Assembly (NCBI GenBank): GCA_963580285.1
Contig: OY757017.1
Span: 19,963,395-20,027,394 of the forward strand
DNA from: Lucinisca nassula
Lineage: Eukaryota > Mollusca > Bivalvia > Lucinida > Lucinidae
Reading direction: 5' to 3'
Length of the DNA stretch: 64,000 nucleotides
How positions within the stretch are numbered: position 1 is the stretch's first letter; every line of letters starts with the position of its first letter. Below, one piece after another: positions 52,405-63,506 of this stretch. Below the pieces are notes generated by a model. The model was not told where the DNA came from, did not search any database, and saw nothing but the letters and a program-made list of their open reading frames with translations. A program made the position numbers and the translations under genes.

Positions 52405-53882
52405 GAGTAACTTCCTGTCTTACTGCTATTAAAACGCATGTGATTAAGTATTGTGATAAAGTCTTTGAAAGATCAGGAAGAAATCTGTTTTGGTCTACAA
52501 AAAATTCGAATGAGGTTTTAAATAAATTTAAATCCAGACGTTTTCGTGCTTCAAGTCTGTCTACTTACGATTTTCCAATCTTTACACTATACTTCCTCAT
52601 AATCTTATCAAAGAGAAGATTAATGATTTAATTGAATGGGCTTTTCACTGAGAAGATTCTCTCTATCTTGCATGTAATGTCAGAAATGCATTTTTCACTT
52701 CTAAAGAGCATAAGAATTAAACACTTTGGTCATGTCAGAAAATGTGTGATGCCCTCACCTTTCTACTTGACACTATCTATATTAGATTCGGTGCTAAGTT
52801 ATTTAGACAAATTGTGGGTATTCCGATGGGTACGAATTGCGCACCTCTTGTGGCTGATCTGTTCTTGTATTGTTATGAAAGAGACTTCATGTTGTCGCTT
52901 TCCATTGATAACCAATATGAAATTATTGAAGCTTTTAGTTCTACTTCTAGATATTTAGATGATTTATTAAATATTGACAATACTTACTGGTTCTTCTGTG
53001 GCAGTTTATTTATGTTGTTGTTTGGCCATTTTGTGGGAAAGTAACTGTCATTATGGCCTTCCTTTGTTTAGGTTTCCATTATGGTCTGGTCGCTTCATGT
53101 TTGTGTTTCTTTCCCTTTGGTGTCTTTGGTGGGTGGAGTGAGTTAATTGTATCGATTCCTGATCGTTGTTTTACTTCTTCTTTGATGGTTTGATCAGTCA
53201 GATTTATCCCCTAGAACTTCAGTTAAACAAGGCAAATTCCTCTGATACCGAGGCCCCCTTTTTGGATTTACATTTATCTATTGTGGATGGATTTGTTTCT
53301 TGCCAAATTATGATAAACGTGATTATTTTGATTTCGAGATTGTAAATTTTCCTTTTTTGGACGGTGATGTTCCTCGTGCGACATCGTACGGGGTTTATAT
53401 TTCGCAGTTAATTCGATTTGCTAGTGTCTAGTCATGTATCCGACTTCAACAGTTAATTCGATTCGCTAGTGTCTAGTCATGTATCCGACTTCAACACTCG
53501 TTATAAATAATTAACCGCTAAACTTCTTTATCAGGGGTATCGGTATCATAAACTACGTAAATCCTTTTCTAAGTTTTATAGACGTCATTCTGATTTGGTT
53601 TCAAAATTCAATGTTGGACTTAAATTACTTCTGTAACAAGGCCTATCGGAACCCGAATTCTATGGTGACTTAGTATATAAATTTAGAAAAATACATGCCT
53701 GTAAAGACTTTAGTATCCAATTTCGTAAAATCGTTCGATATATAAAGATTGGGTACAACATCAATGTTATAAAACAGACTGCATGCATGGTGGTTAACCC
53801 AATCACGGTTGGCAACTTGGCTTCCCTCTTTGATTGCACACCGATGGGTCGGGCCTAGCATTATATGACGGTTCCAGCGTAA
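52405..53882 (+). pseudogene. Penelope-like reverse transcriptase, interrupted
   Basis: It retains VIKYCDKVFERSGRNLFW, a damaged motif A (STYDFPIFTLYF), QIVGIPMGTNCAPLVADLFL (motif B) and STSRYLDDLLNIDNTY. Directly after the YLDD motif a 200-bp PLE tail cuts the frame; the remainder (IYPLELQLNKANSSDTEAP, FPFLDGDVPRATSYGVYIS) resumes afterwards with shifts. A 45-bp tandem duplication lies at 53405-53494. Several frameshifts make it non-functional. Compared with copy 1 it keeps PMGTNCAPL, closer to the usual motif. Confidence 0.78.
52987..53186 (+). mobile_element. Penelope-like tail inserted in Penelope-like RT
   Basis: TTCTTCTGTGGCAGTTTATT to GTTTTACTTCTTC is the last 200 bp of the PLE 3' region. 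Copy 1 reads straight through this point (NIDNTYFDGLISQIY), so the insertion is clear. Confidence 0.82.
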
Positions 53883-54421
53883 AAACACAAAATTTGAATT
53901 TTATTTTATTTTAGTATTCTTTATGTTGGTTGGCGCCTGATGCTCCGTCTTTGGTCGGGCCCCTCGGAGTCTAACTGTTGGTTTTCTTTTGCTCCAGCAA
54001 TTCTCTTGTTGTATGCTGTCGAGTCCTCAACCTTGTTTCATCTCTGTAGTTTTTTTTTGTATGTTCTCGGAGATGTTACACTGGTGAGTTAGGAAGCCTT
54101 CATGCGGACTATCAAAATTAATGTATACCGCGACAGAGGTAAGGGCGAGAAATATGGGCATGTAAAATCGATTTAAGCCCCCCCCCCCCCCCCCCCCGTG
54201 GAATTCTTTCCACTGACCGCTCCAAGGCGGTTCTTCTGTGGCAGTTTATCTATGTTGTTATTGGCCATTTTGTAGGAAAGTAACTGTCCTTATGGCCTTC
54301 CTTTGTTTAGGTTTCAATTATGGTCTGATCGCTTCATGTTTGCGTTTCTTTCCCTTTGGTGTCTTTGATGGGTGGAGTAAGCTAATTGTATCGATTCTTG
54401 ATCTTTGTTTTACTTCTACTT

Positions 54422-54800
54422 TGTCTAAAGGCTGATATCTTTATAATAAGCCTCGCCGAGGCTAAGATTTCACTATCTGACATAGACGTTAAAACTTTCA
54501 ACCCGCAAGAAATATTTTGATAAGTTTTTGCAGGTAGATATATATTGACAAGATCTAATTGATTATATTGTTTAATGCCAAATTTTTTATATTGATAGCC
54601 TCTCCGGGATAAAATAATACCAAACTGATTTTAGATATATTATCCGCAAGGTATATTTACATAATTTTGGCATGACCTTACCAATTTGTATAATGCAATA
54701 TCTTTTTTTTATATAAATAGCCTCGCCGAGGCAAAATTTACACCAGCTGATGATGGACATATAACTTTCAAACCGCTAGGAATATTTTAATAATTTTCCC
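54422..54800 (+). repeat. degenerate tandem repeat (array kappa)
   Basis: AAGCCTCGCCGAGGCTAAGA, TAGCCTCTCCGGGATAAAAT and AATAGCCTCGCCGAGGCAAA recur about every 130-160 bp, each followed by AACTTTCAAACCGC-type wording. CCTCGCCGAGG is itself palindromic. Confidence 0.7.
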
Positions 54801-55602
54801 CGGCATGAGAAGAATGTTGAGCTGTATGTAGTTTTCGTCCTGTGTCTGTTTTTCTTCCGTCTGTTTGTCCTTCTGTCTGTCTTGGCCCAAGAAACGTTTG
54901 TTAACTGGTCTCTACAGAATCATTGCGATACAGTCACTTGTAGTTTTTTCCGTCATACATTTCTATCAATTTAACTCTCATTTCATGAGAAACAATAGCC
55001 TTTTAAGTGGCTGTCACACAAAAAAGTGACACATAACGATCTGTCCTGTCTACGAAAAGTCACATATTGACCGTTTGGTGAGAACGCGTGGACGTCCGTC
55101 AACACCCAACAAAGCTTTGCTTTAATTCTAATATCTTGCTAATCACTTGTCTAATACATTTTTATCTTATATTTCGTGTTTCTTTGGCATCGCCTTAAAT
55201 GAGTAGGTCACACTCCTGAGTCAAGTGCCCTGGTTTGGCTAGCGCCAGTAATTAGGATATATAGCGATATTGGTAATTTCCAGATTTATTTTTTTCCTTT
55301 AACTTTGCAGTGTGAACTTATAATGCCCAACGGGAATTACTTTTAAATAGACACGTGTAGAGTATTGTTCCAGTTATGTGGCTGCTGCTGCTGCTGACAG
55401 AAGGTCATGGTCGCATAAATTGAATGGTCATTGTATAGTTTTGGCATTCATCGTGTTGATTGGGGTTTTGTATGATATATTATAATTAACAGCAGATAAT
55501 GTATAGTTACAGTCACGTGGCTGCTGCTCCAGCTGACACAGAAGGTAAAGGTAACAATGACAGAACTTTGCGTAATATTCATGTTACTTGTTTATGTAAA
55601 TA
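54801..55602. other. unassigned; minisatellite remnant and (CTG)n
   Basis: GTCTGTTTTTCTTCCGTCTG near 54846 looks like a HINE 5' tract. GTGGCTGCTGCTGCTGCTG at about 55378 recurs in part at 55515 (GTGGCTGCTGCTCCAGCTG). No gene is seen. Confidence 0.4.
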
Positions 55603-56093
55603 GAAACAAAAACAAAGATCAGGAATCGATACAATTAACTTACTCCATCCATCAAAGACACCAAAGGGAAAGTAAAACAAATATGAAGCGACCAGACCAT
55701 AATGGAAACCTAAACAAAGGAAGGCCATAAGGGCAGTTACTTTCCCACAAAATGGCCAAATGGCCATCCAAAATAAAAAGACACAAGTGATACACACAAT
55801 AAGTAACAAACAACAACATAAATAAACCGCCACAGAAGAACCGCCTTGGAACGGTCAGTGATAGGAATTCCACTGGGGGGCTTAAATCGATTTTACATGG
55901 CCATAATCCTTGCCCTTACCTCTGCCGCGGTATACACTAATTTTGTTTAGTCAGCATAAAGGCTTTCTAACTCATCAGTGTAACATCTCCGAGAACATAC
56001 AAATAAAAAAACTACAGAGATGAAACAAGGTTGAGGACTCGACAGCATACAACAACAGAATTGCTGGCGCAAAAGAAAACCAACAGACTCCAA
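55603..56093 (-). mobile_element. 5'-truncated Penelope-like 3' tail
   Basis: Minus strand from GTTGGTTTTCTTTTGCGCCA to GATCTTTGTTTTTGTTTC; the middle matches the tails at 12721 and 54000. Frames at 55579-55833 and 55652-55873 are not genes. Confidence 0.75.
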
Positions 56094-56984
56094 CCAACAG
56101 AAACCAACAGTTAAAACATTTGATCTCTATCTTTTATGTTATTGAAAGTTTATATGTGGTATTACTTCAAAGCTGACAAAGTACAGTAACACTGATTTGA
56201 CTTCTGCTGCCAAGATCGCACACTTTGAACTTTGATTGAGATAGTCATGTTAAAGTTTTTGTATTGTTGTGGTTTTCAACCTACGATTAGGGTTGATATG
56301 TAGACACTTTTATGGGTGCAGGAAAGATACTGCTGTCAGCAGATCAAGGTCAAAAATTTACTTTTTAGAAATTGAGATCAAGGTCTTAAACTTAAAAATT
56401 GTGATTTTCAATACATGGTTGCATCTGCCGATGGTATCCATGACACCGTGGCCACTTTCTCTATTATTTCCTTGCCTTTCGCTGGCAAGACGTATGGCAG
56501 GTATTGGTGTAGTTGCCAATTTTACCACTGATTTGTTTTGAGGTCTCGCCTAAAACGAAGTCTAACAACAGGAAATGCAAATTATACAACTTTAGAATTT
56601 TTCAACTTAGTTTTAAGTATGACTGCTATTGAAAAATAAAAGTGATTCACCAAATGACAATGGTATTTGATCATTCTTGAATTTAAGGTCCTAAAGCGAA
56701 TAGTTAAGGGTTGGTCATGTTTGTAAAAGACACACATTACGCACGTTTATTATTATTATTATTATGTTTATTAGTATTATCATTACTATTGTGATAATGC
56801 TCTGTTCATTCTGCTGACTAGACAGCAGCAGACCTTTCCTTTGGATTCTTTTTAAAGAAGCCAACTTGTATATTCTAAATGGGACAAGCACAACAGATTC
56901 ATCGTTCGCATTTACAATATTTCATTGATAATCCTGAGTTTTGCTGGAAAGTTCTTTTTTTTTTTGCACACATCAACTGCCTTC
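56094..56984. other. unassigned sequence, no gene seen
   Basis: AGATCAAGGTCAAAAATTTA wording near 56340 is minisatellite-like, and (TTA)n lies at 56744-56765. A 90-residue frame (56269-56541) has no recognised domain. Confidence 0.4.
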
Positions 56985-57223
56985 GACGGGCCTCCGTGGC
57001 CTAGTGGATAAGAGCTTAGTCATTAGGTCTCTCACCGCCGTAGGTTCGAGCCTCGCTCGGGCCACGTGTGAGACGCCAAGTTCTGCAACGGAAGGTCAGG
57101 TGGTTTTTCTCCGGGTACTCCGGTTTTCGCCCACCTCTGATTAACGATCGGCTCGATATGAGTGAAATAATCTTGAAAGGGCCGTAAAACCCAAACCAAA
57201 AAAAAAAAAAAAAAAAAAAAAAA
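56985..57223 (+). mobile_element. tRNA-derived SINE (family C) with 13-bp target duplication
   Basis: GGGCCTCCGTGGCCTAGTGG and GTAGGTTCGAGCCTCGCTC give the tRNA-like boxes. The body TTCTGCAACGGAAGGTCAGG, tail AATAATCTTGAAAGGGCCG and a long poly(A) follow. ATCAACTGCCTTC flanks at 56972-56984 and 57224-57236. Confidence 0.93.
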
Positions 57224-57236
57224 ATCAACTGCCTTC

Positions 57237-57498
57237 TTATTGTATGCCCATAAGACGCTGGCAAGCAGTGAAGAAAGCTGTGACTGATCAATGGCTTCAC
57301 TGTGTACTTAAAGTATACAGACTTTTGTAAAACTTGCAATGAATAAAATAAAACAGACACCCCTTAATTTGAAATAGACCGATACAAAGTCATTACAATC
57401 GCCATACCAAAACGATACAAAGTCATTACATTCGCCATACCAAAACGAAGTCTGCCAGACATACCTGTCACTAGTTTGAGTTAGATGCCATACATACA
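57237..57498. other. unassigned; short direct repeat
   Basis: ACGATACAAAGTCATTACA occurs twice (57380s and 57412s) with CGCCATACCAAAACGA. No gene. Confidence 0.4.
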
Positions 57499-57657
57499 TC
57501 TCAAGGTCGAGTAAAAGTCTCACAAAATTGGAAGCAACGTCTCCGAAACGACATATACAGTGTTGACGGGGACGTTAAACCTCAAATCAAACAAACAAAC
57601 AAAACAAAATCAAGCCCCCCCCCCCCGCCCATCGGGGCTGGGAGAAATAGACTGGGC
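57499..57657 (+). mobile_element. two SINE B fragments, tail then head
   Basis: 57499-57610 is a SINE B tail (GTTGACGGGGACGTTAAACC with AAAC end). Directly after it CCCCGCCCATCGGGGCTGGG to AATAGACTGGGC (57611-57657) is the head of another copy, cut short. Confidence 0.75.
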
Positions 57658-57793
57658 TTTAATGCATTAACATTCTTTGGGCTTGAACGTGAGCAGTTTT
57701 CGTTAGTCGCCCGGTTAGGTCTGTCAACGGGCTTCGGGTTACTTCGTCTGCATCCGGTAAACGGCGATTCAAGAACATGTACAACTTTAACCT

Positions 57794-58015
57794 TTAAGGG
57801 GAATGGGAACACCTGGCAGATTTTCCGCCATTTTTCAAAGGGAGACATCTTTCGGGACTTCCTGTTCGCTGCTCGCTTTTCTATAAGCCCTGTCCCACTG
57901 AGAAAGGGATCCTCAGGAGCAAATTCTTTCCTTTAAGAGTTGACCCATAGTGACATGGAAGACAAAACTACTTTTGCAGAGTTACCTCCCCGGAAGGTGT
58001 TCCCATTCACCTTAA
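57794..58015 (+). mobile_element. TTAA MITE M3, complete
   Basis: TTAAGGGGAATGGGAACACC at the left, AAGGTGTTCCCATTCACCTTAA at the right. This is the best-preserved M3 and the reference for the split copy at 15163/20297. Confidence 0.9.
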
Positions 58016-58034
58016 GCTGCCAATCATAGCAACG

Positions 58035-58149
58035 GTCTTCTGTGGCTAACTTAGAGTCATTGTTGCAAACAATCTGGACCTAGACCAGACAGCTCATCTA
58101 GGAGCAGTTTGATCTGTATCCACATTGTCTGTACCAAAACAGGTTTCAC
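58035..58149. repeat. hairpin core of M1/M2 type next to the LINE tail
   Basis: GTTGCAAACAATCTGGACC and AGCAGTTTGATCTGTATCC with CACATTGTCTG are the two arms. As at position 75, the LINE 3' end abuts this kind of MITE. Confidence 0.6.
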
Positions 58150-58510
58150 TATCAGAATTGTTACTGACAGGTGACATTCATACACCGGGACACGTGAAAT
58201 GGGAAGTTAGTCCATAGCACTCACCAAAGAGGCAAACTTAGCTACACAATCCTGTCGAAATAATCGAATTGGGAAGGACATTCCAATCTCTAATGGTTAG
58301 TGGGAAGAGAGATTCTTTATAAATGTGTGTTATTGCAGTAAGGGTCTGAAACGCCAGTGAATGACGATTTCTACAGCGCCTAGCTGCCGAGGGGGTGGGG
58401 GGTAGGTTGGAATTCCGGCAACACCATACTCTTTATACCTTTGTATAAAAGTATGAGCCGCCTACTGTTTCTTCTCCTTTTCTTGAGAGACTCTCATCTT
58501 AATTTTTCAA
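58150..58510 (-). pseudogene. LINE RT C-terminus, second decayed copy
   Basis: On the minus strand the order ESLKKRRRNS, LILLYKGIKSM, TGVSDPYCNNTHLYKESLFP and LTIRDWNVLPNSIIST matches the first copy at 161-664 about residue by residue, with frameshifts and a G-rich insertion near 58390. The 3' part (GTGTATGAATGTCACCTGTC, AGTAACAATTCTGAT) also matches. The 5' side is cut at about 58510 by a minus-strand HINE. Confidence 0.8.
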
Positions 58511-59738
58511 GTGATGGTCCTATATCGCTCGCCTGAGCTAAGAGATTAACATATGGGTCCCAGGGCGGGGCAATTTTTGGCCCCAGGTCTATAATCTCGA
58601 CAATCTTGATAGAGGTCCACTAAATGAAGCTTTATATCAAATATCAAAGGCCTGGGTCTTCTGGTTTCAGATAAAAAGATTCTTAAATGCTTACCCTATA
58701 TAAGCCTATGCAAAACATGTGGGCCCTGTGGCGGGGTCATTTTTGGCCCGCTAGGCTATAATTTAAACACTCTTGAAGAGGTCCACTAAATGAAGCTTCA
58801 TACCAATTATCAAAGATCTAGGCCTTCTGGTTTCAGACAAGAATATTTTAAAGGTATTCCCTATATTAGTCTATGTAAAACCCGGTCAGTGCCATTTTTG
58901 GCCCCAGGGCTATAATTTGAACAATCTTGGTAGAGGTCCACTAAATGAAGCTTCATACCAAATATCAAAGACCGGAGCCTTCTGGTTTTAGACAAGAAGA
59001 TTTTTAAAGCATATGTAAAACCAGTGGGCCCCGGTGCGGGGGCATTTTTTTTGCCCCAGGGCTATAATTTGAACAATCTTGGTAAAGGTCCACTAGATGA
59101 AGCTTCGTACCAAATATCAAAGACCAGGGCCTTCTGGTTTCAGACAAGAAGATTTTTAAAGGTTTTCCCTATATAAGCCTATGTAAAGCCAGTGGGCCCC
59201 TGCGCGGGGGCATTTTTGCCCCAGGGCTATAATTTGAACAACCTTGGTAGAGGTCCACTAGATGAAGTTTCGTACCAGATATCAAAGACCTGGCCCTTCA
59301 GGTTTCAGACAAGAAGATATTTAAAGGTTTTCCCTATATAAGCCTATGTTTAACCAGTGGGCCCCCGCGCGGGGACATTTTATGCCCAAGGGCTATAATT
59401 TGAACAATCTTGGTAGAGGTCCACTAAATGAAGCTTCATACCAAATATCAAAGACTTGGGCCTTCTGGAATCAGATAGATTTTTTTTCTGTGTTCGTTGC
59501 CATGACAACAGAGTTCTGCATGGAATTTAATTCTTTGAACAACTTTGAGTGAGGACCATCCAAAGATCATTTCTGTCAAGTTTGGTCAAAATCCGTTCAG
59601 TGGTTTATGAGATGTCGTTAAAAGGAATTGTGGACGGGCGGATGGACGGTTTGTTCACCCGGACGGACAGACGGACGACGACTGACAGCGAGTGATCACA
59701 ATAGCTCCCCCGGAGCCTTCGACTCAGGTGAGCTAAAA
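58511..59738 (-). mobile_element. minus-strand HINE with array beta
   Basis: 5' end at the right: GAGCCTTCGACTCAGGTGAG then CTAAAAA, with GGACGGACAGACGGACGACG at 59663-59682. The 3' end on the left is CTATATCGCTCGCCTGAGC. The core has six units (GGTAGAGGTCCACTAAATGA, CTTCATACCAAATATCAAAG, GTGGGCCCCGGTGCGGGGGC) at about 150-168 bp. Confidence 0.78.
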
Positions 59739-59950
59739 ATCATGAGCCGCTCGCACAGCAAAGATATTGTTATTAGTTTTATTTTATGGAGACATAATTA
59801 TCAAGTTCCTATATAAACCTATGTATATTATGATATATTAACTTTAACCGACTGCAGTTACCTGGATGTCCGTTCAAGTTCGACATGCCCCGCCCCAGGG
59901 CCCACGGTTTTACAGACTTATATATGGAAAGCGTTAAAATATCTTCTAGG
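59739..59950. other. unassigned with one decayed array unit
   Basis: CGCCCCAGGGCCCACGGTTT and CCCAGGTCTTTGATTTTC near 59887-59965 are array-beta wording. Confidence 0.45.
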
Positions 59951-60485
59951 CCCAGGTCTTTGATTTTCAAGCAAACCAGACTTTTAGGGTGTTGGGCTCA
60001 AAGTAAAGGTCCTTGGGGCTATTTTAGGAAAATCCTTGTCTTCACTGTAGCCCAAACATTTATTGATGGATTTTAATGTTACTTCACACAAATGTTGGAT
60101 ATGGCAATATCTCCAGTAAATTAGACTTTCAGGGTCCCAGGTGCAGTAGCTATTTTTAGTAAAACTTGTCATCACTCTAGCGCCTACATTTATCAAAGGA
60201 TTTTGTGTAACATCTGCACAAATGTTGGGTATGATAATATCTCGAGCAAGTTTGCCTTTCCGGATCCTGGGCACAAGGTCAAGGTCACTGTGGCTATTTT
60301 TAGAAAAAAAAAACTTTGACATATCGCTCTAACACCTGTAATTATAGATGGATTTTAATGTAGCTTCACACAATGTTGGGTATGATAATATATGAAGTTC
60401 GACTTTCAGGGTCCTGAGCTTAAGTCAAGGTCACTATGGCTGTTTTCAGAAAAACTTTTTTCATGGCTCTAGAATTTGGCTGAGT
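59951..60485 (+). repeat. about 145-bp degenerate tandem repeat (array theta)
   Basis: ATTTATTGATGGATTTTAAT, ATTTATCAAAGGATTTTG and ATTATAGATGGATTTTAATG start units near 60056, 60189 and 60340; CTTTCAGGGTCC and TGGCTATTTTTAGAAAA recur in each. Confidence 0.75.
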
Positions 60486-61391
60486 TCAATACTTGTACAT
60501 GCTGGGAAGATTGTTGATCCTTTTCGTCATTTTGTATCATCAATCCATGTAGTATTGTCTTTGAATTTTTATTTCATATTTGCCCAAAGTATTTGGACAC
60601 CTTAGCTCCTTACCATAATTGTTCCAAAACTTGAACAGGTATGGTTTACTATCTAACATTGTGCCTGTGGGTGGCTAGACGTCTGGCAAACAGTGTAGAC
60701 CCTGAAGAGATGCTGAACTCTTTGGCATCTTGTCTGGGTTTGCACTGTTTGCTCTCGCCTGTGTGTCTGGGTGCTTGCAGTAAATATGGAACTTTGTTCG
60801 TTGTAAAATTTGTAAATAATTTGAGGACCGCAAGGGAGATTAGTTATTGTTCTAATTGTGTTACCCTCTTGAAATAAAGACTTTATTTTCTTACATGCTT
60901 TTCAATGAATGATAGAGATTTATCAGTGAAATATAAATCGATATTTTCACTGTTTCACTGTTTACTTTTCACTGTTTGGGACTACTTTTTTCTTCAAATC
61001 TAACTCTAATTTCAATTGTATCTTTGTCAGATAACTGAACAATACTGAAATGTGTTCTAATTGACGCATAGCCCGTTCATGTGTGACGGGGACGTTACTG
61101 ACGTCATTTATGACACTGACGTCACTTCTTTTGTCGCGCGACGTTAGACTTGCCAGCAACTTCTTTGGAAAACTGCTCTCTCAATTATTTCATTAATCAT
61201 TCATAATAATACCATCCCAGGCCATTTCTCAGGTGCAAACTTTCAGTTTACACCCAATAGTATACCCACTAAACACGATGGACACCACTAAATTGACGCG
61301 AAACGAACAGGAACAAAGATTATTTTCTCCGAATGTGAGCGACACCATTAAAGACGCTAAATATTGCCTTTTGAAGCATGTAAGAAACAGA
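60486..61391. other. mostly unassigned; hairpin core and paired TGACGTCA
   Basis: A hairpin core (GGCAAACAGTGTAGACCC / TTGCACTGTTTGC) lies at 60687-60753. TGACGTCA occurs at 61099-61106 and 61117-61124. No gene is seen; frames here lack domains. Confidence 0.4.
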
Positions 61392-61394
61392 AAA

Positions 61395-61536
61395 TTTGAT
61401 TTTTTCAGTGCAAGATCAAATTTTATTTCACTCATGAACACCAAACTGCTATTTTCACGAGTGGCGTAGCCACTCGTGAAAATAACAGTTTTGGTGTTCA
61501 TTCGATGAAATAAAATTCGATCTTACACTGAAAAAA
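61395..61536. repeat. long hairpin (about 68-bp arms)
   Basis: TTTGATTTTTTCAGTGCAAG, ATTTTATTTCACTCATGAAC and TATTTTCACGAGTGGC are mirrored around GTA by GCCACTCGTGAAAATAACAG, GTTCATTCGATGAAATAAAA and ACACTGAAAAAATCAAA. Frames on both strands are mirror translations. Confidence 0.87.
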
Positions 61537-61567
61537 TCAAATATCCTCTATATTATTATTATTATCA

Positions 61568-61715
61568 TGTGGTGGGCTAAGGTCATACAGAGGTGGGATC
61601 TCGGTTTAAAGACTTGTCCGAAAGTTTGGAGAAGCCCGGGATCGATCCTGCGACCCCTGGTTTACAAGGCGAGTAGCACAACCACTACACCACGGAGACT
61701 TCTAGATGTGGTGGG
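61568..61715 (-). mobile_element. tRNA-derived SINE (family D)
   Basis: Minus strand: TCCGTGGTGTAGTGGTTGTG (A box), GGGTCGCAGGATCGATCCCG (B box), CTTCTCCAAACTTTCGGAC and a tail near GATCCCACC. Same family as 24868; the tRNA head is better preserved here. Confidence 0.82.
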
Positions 61716-61779
61716 GTATACACCTGACCACAGAGCACTACATAATGGAAAATGAAACTAGAACTGTCAGGAGGATCTG

Positions 61780-62431
61780 ACTATAGCCCCGCTATAGCGC
61801 TATCAGAAAAGAAAAATACAAGACATAGCGCTATCAGAAAAGAAAAATACAAGAAAAAAAAAAAATGTTTTCAGCTTTCAGCCTCTAATTAATTTTTTCA
61901 ATGTTCAAAGGGCGATAACTCCAAAAGAAGGCAATCCAGAGTTATAGTTCATGCGCTCTGCACATTGTCTTATAGTGCTTTATATTTGTGTGAAGTTTCA
62001 TGAAAATACCTCTAACAGTTTATAAGTTATGAAGCAGACAAGGTTAAAACTGCCATTTTTTCAATGTTCAAAGGGCAATAACTCCAAAAGTAAGCAATCC
62101 AGAGTTATGGTTTATGCCCTCTACACATCGTATCATAGTGCTTTACATTTGTGTGAAGTTTCATGAAAATACCTCAAACGGTTTTCGAGATATCATGAAT
62201 AACAGAATTTTTTCAATGTTCAAAGGGCAATAACTCCAAAAGTAGGCAATCCAGAGCTATGGTTCATGAGCTCTACATATCGTCCCATGGTGCTCATTTG
62301 TGTGAAGTTTCATGAAAATACCTCGAACGGTTTTTGAGTTACGATAAATAACGGAATTACAGAATTACGGAATCACAGAAGGACAAGGCAAATCCAGTAT
62401 AGCCCCCACTTTTTCAAAGGGGGGCTATAAT
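61780..62431 (+). mobile_element. hairpin-ended element with about 160-bp array (iota)
   Basis: CTATAGCCCCGCTATAG at 61780 and TATAGCCCCCACTTTTTCAA with GGGGGGCTATA at 62398-62431 mark the ends. CAATGTTCAAAGGGCRATAA recurs at about 61899, 62062 and 62214. Units contain CATTTGTGTGAAGTTTCATG. A short duplicated TAGCGCTATCAGAAAAGAAA lies at 61797-61850. Confidence 0.72.
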
Positions 62432-62679
62432 AAACCAACAACTATATCATACATATATTTTCTTTATTTTCTTTTCAGAGACATAACCATTTTTTACATG
62501 TACATGTACAATTTTTTCATATTCCATATTTACAAGTACTTCTTATTCTATCAATCTTGCATGTTCACCAACCCATACGGCCTTCTAGCACTAAGCACTT
62601 CCGCATGTCTAAAAACATGGGTCCAGTCATTCAGCTAACAATTATGTTAGTTAATATATCATTATAACTTAAATTATTG
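62432..62679. other. unassigned AT-rich stretch
   Basis: No recognised feature. Confidence 0.3.
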
Positions 62680-62935
62680 AACCCTTAAGACGCTGAGAAG
62701 AACTTCAACTGAGAATGCCGTCTGCTCACATTATACAAAGAAAATGTCGTCTGCTGATTTTTTTTTGCAAACTTTTCAAAAATATTTTTGCATACAGGCA
62801 AACAGTGTGGGTTCAGATCAGACTGCTCCTACAGGAGCAGTCTGATCTGGGTCCACACAGTTTGCAAAAAATTACTTTTAAGGTAGCTGGCAGACGGCAA
62901 AGCAGACAACAATAGTGGTGATTAGCATTTAATGG
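62680..62935. mobile_element. MITE with the shared hairpin core
   Basis: The core at 62798-62866 is a long hairpin: GGCAAACAGTGTGGGTTCAG, ATCAGACTGCTCCT, and their inverses. Outer ends (GAACCCTTAAGACGC and CATTTAATGGGTTAT) resemble M1 ends, but TTAA is not exact. Confidence 0.6.
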
Positions 62936-62939
62936 GTTA

Positions 62940-63235
62940 TTTTGTTTATATTGGAGTTTAATGGCCCAGTCAACACTATTTATGTCATTTTTGTTTACCT
63001 ATCCACACTTTCCTGGGCAGGCTTATATGTAAGCCGTTAACCAGTAGAGTGCACATTCTTTTGCCAGAAACTGACAACAGCCCTTCTTGAATCAGCTGAA
63101 GGGAGACAATGACCGTAGAAAATATTTCATGATCTCCACGAAAGAATGTTGCCTACCCCGGCAGGGATTGAACCTGCGTCCTCCAGATCACCAGTGAGAC
63201 GTGCATCCGACTTGAGCTACCGAGGCCGGCAAAAT
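62940..63235 (-). mobile_element. tRNA-derived SINE (family A)
   Basis: The minus-strand head is GCCGGCCTCGGTAGCTCAAG with GGTTCAATCCCTGCCGGGG. The body (TAAGCCTGCCCAGGAAAGTG) and the tail (TGTTGACTGGGCCATTAAAC) match 9266-9567. Confidence 0.87.
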
Positions 63236-63506
63236 TTGGAATCATATGGGAAATATGCTAATATTTTTGGTGAAAATTGTGAGTAGCTACTCACATTTTT
63301 CAACAAAATATCTATGTATTTGCTACCTCATTTAATTCTTTGACGACTAATGTGTTAATTAAGCTAAAGTTGCTGTGAACAACTGAACCGTTAGCTCCAG
63401 ATAAACAAACATCTGCTGGTGGAAAATCATACATAATTTTAGAAAGCTCCGTAACTGGATAGCATCGAGCATAAACTATCTTAAGACTTCTGCTTACAGA
63501 GAAGAC
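63236..63506. other. unassigned sequence, no gene seen
   Basis: No recognised feature. Confidence 0.3.

Larger units (their letters stand above)
52405..54421 (+). mobile_element. Penelope-like element, copy 2 (5'-truncated)
   Basis: It aligns with copy 1 from CTTCCTGTCTTACTGCTAT onward: RT pseudogene (to 53882), then the 3' region (GATGCTCCGTCTTTGGTCGG, a C run at 54180-54197, GGCGGTTCTTCTGTGGCAG) and the shared terminus at about 54419. A 200-bp PLE tail is inserted in its RT at 52987-53186. Confidence 0.75.
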
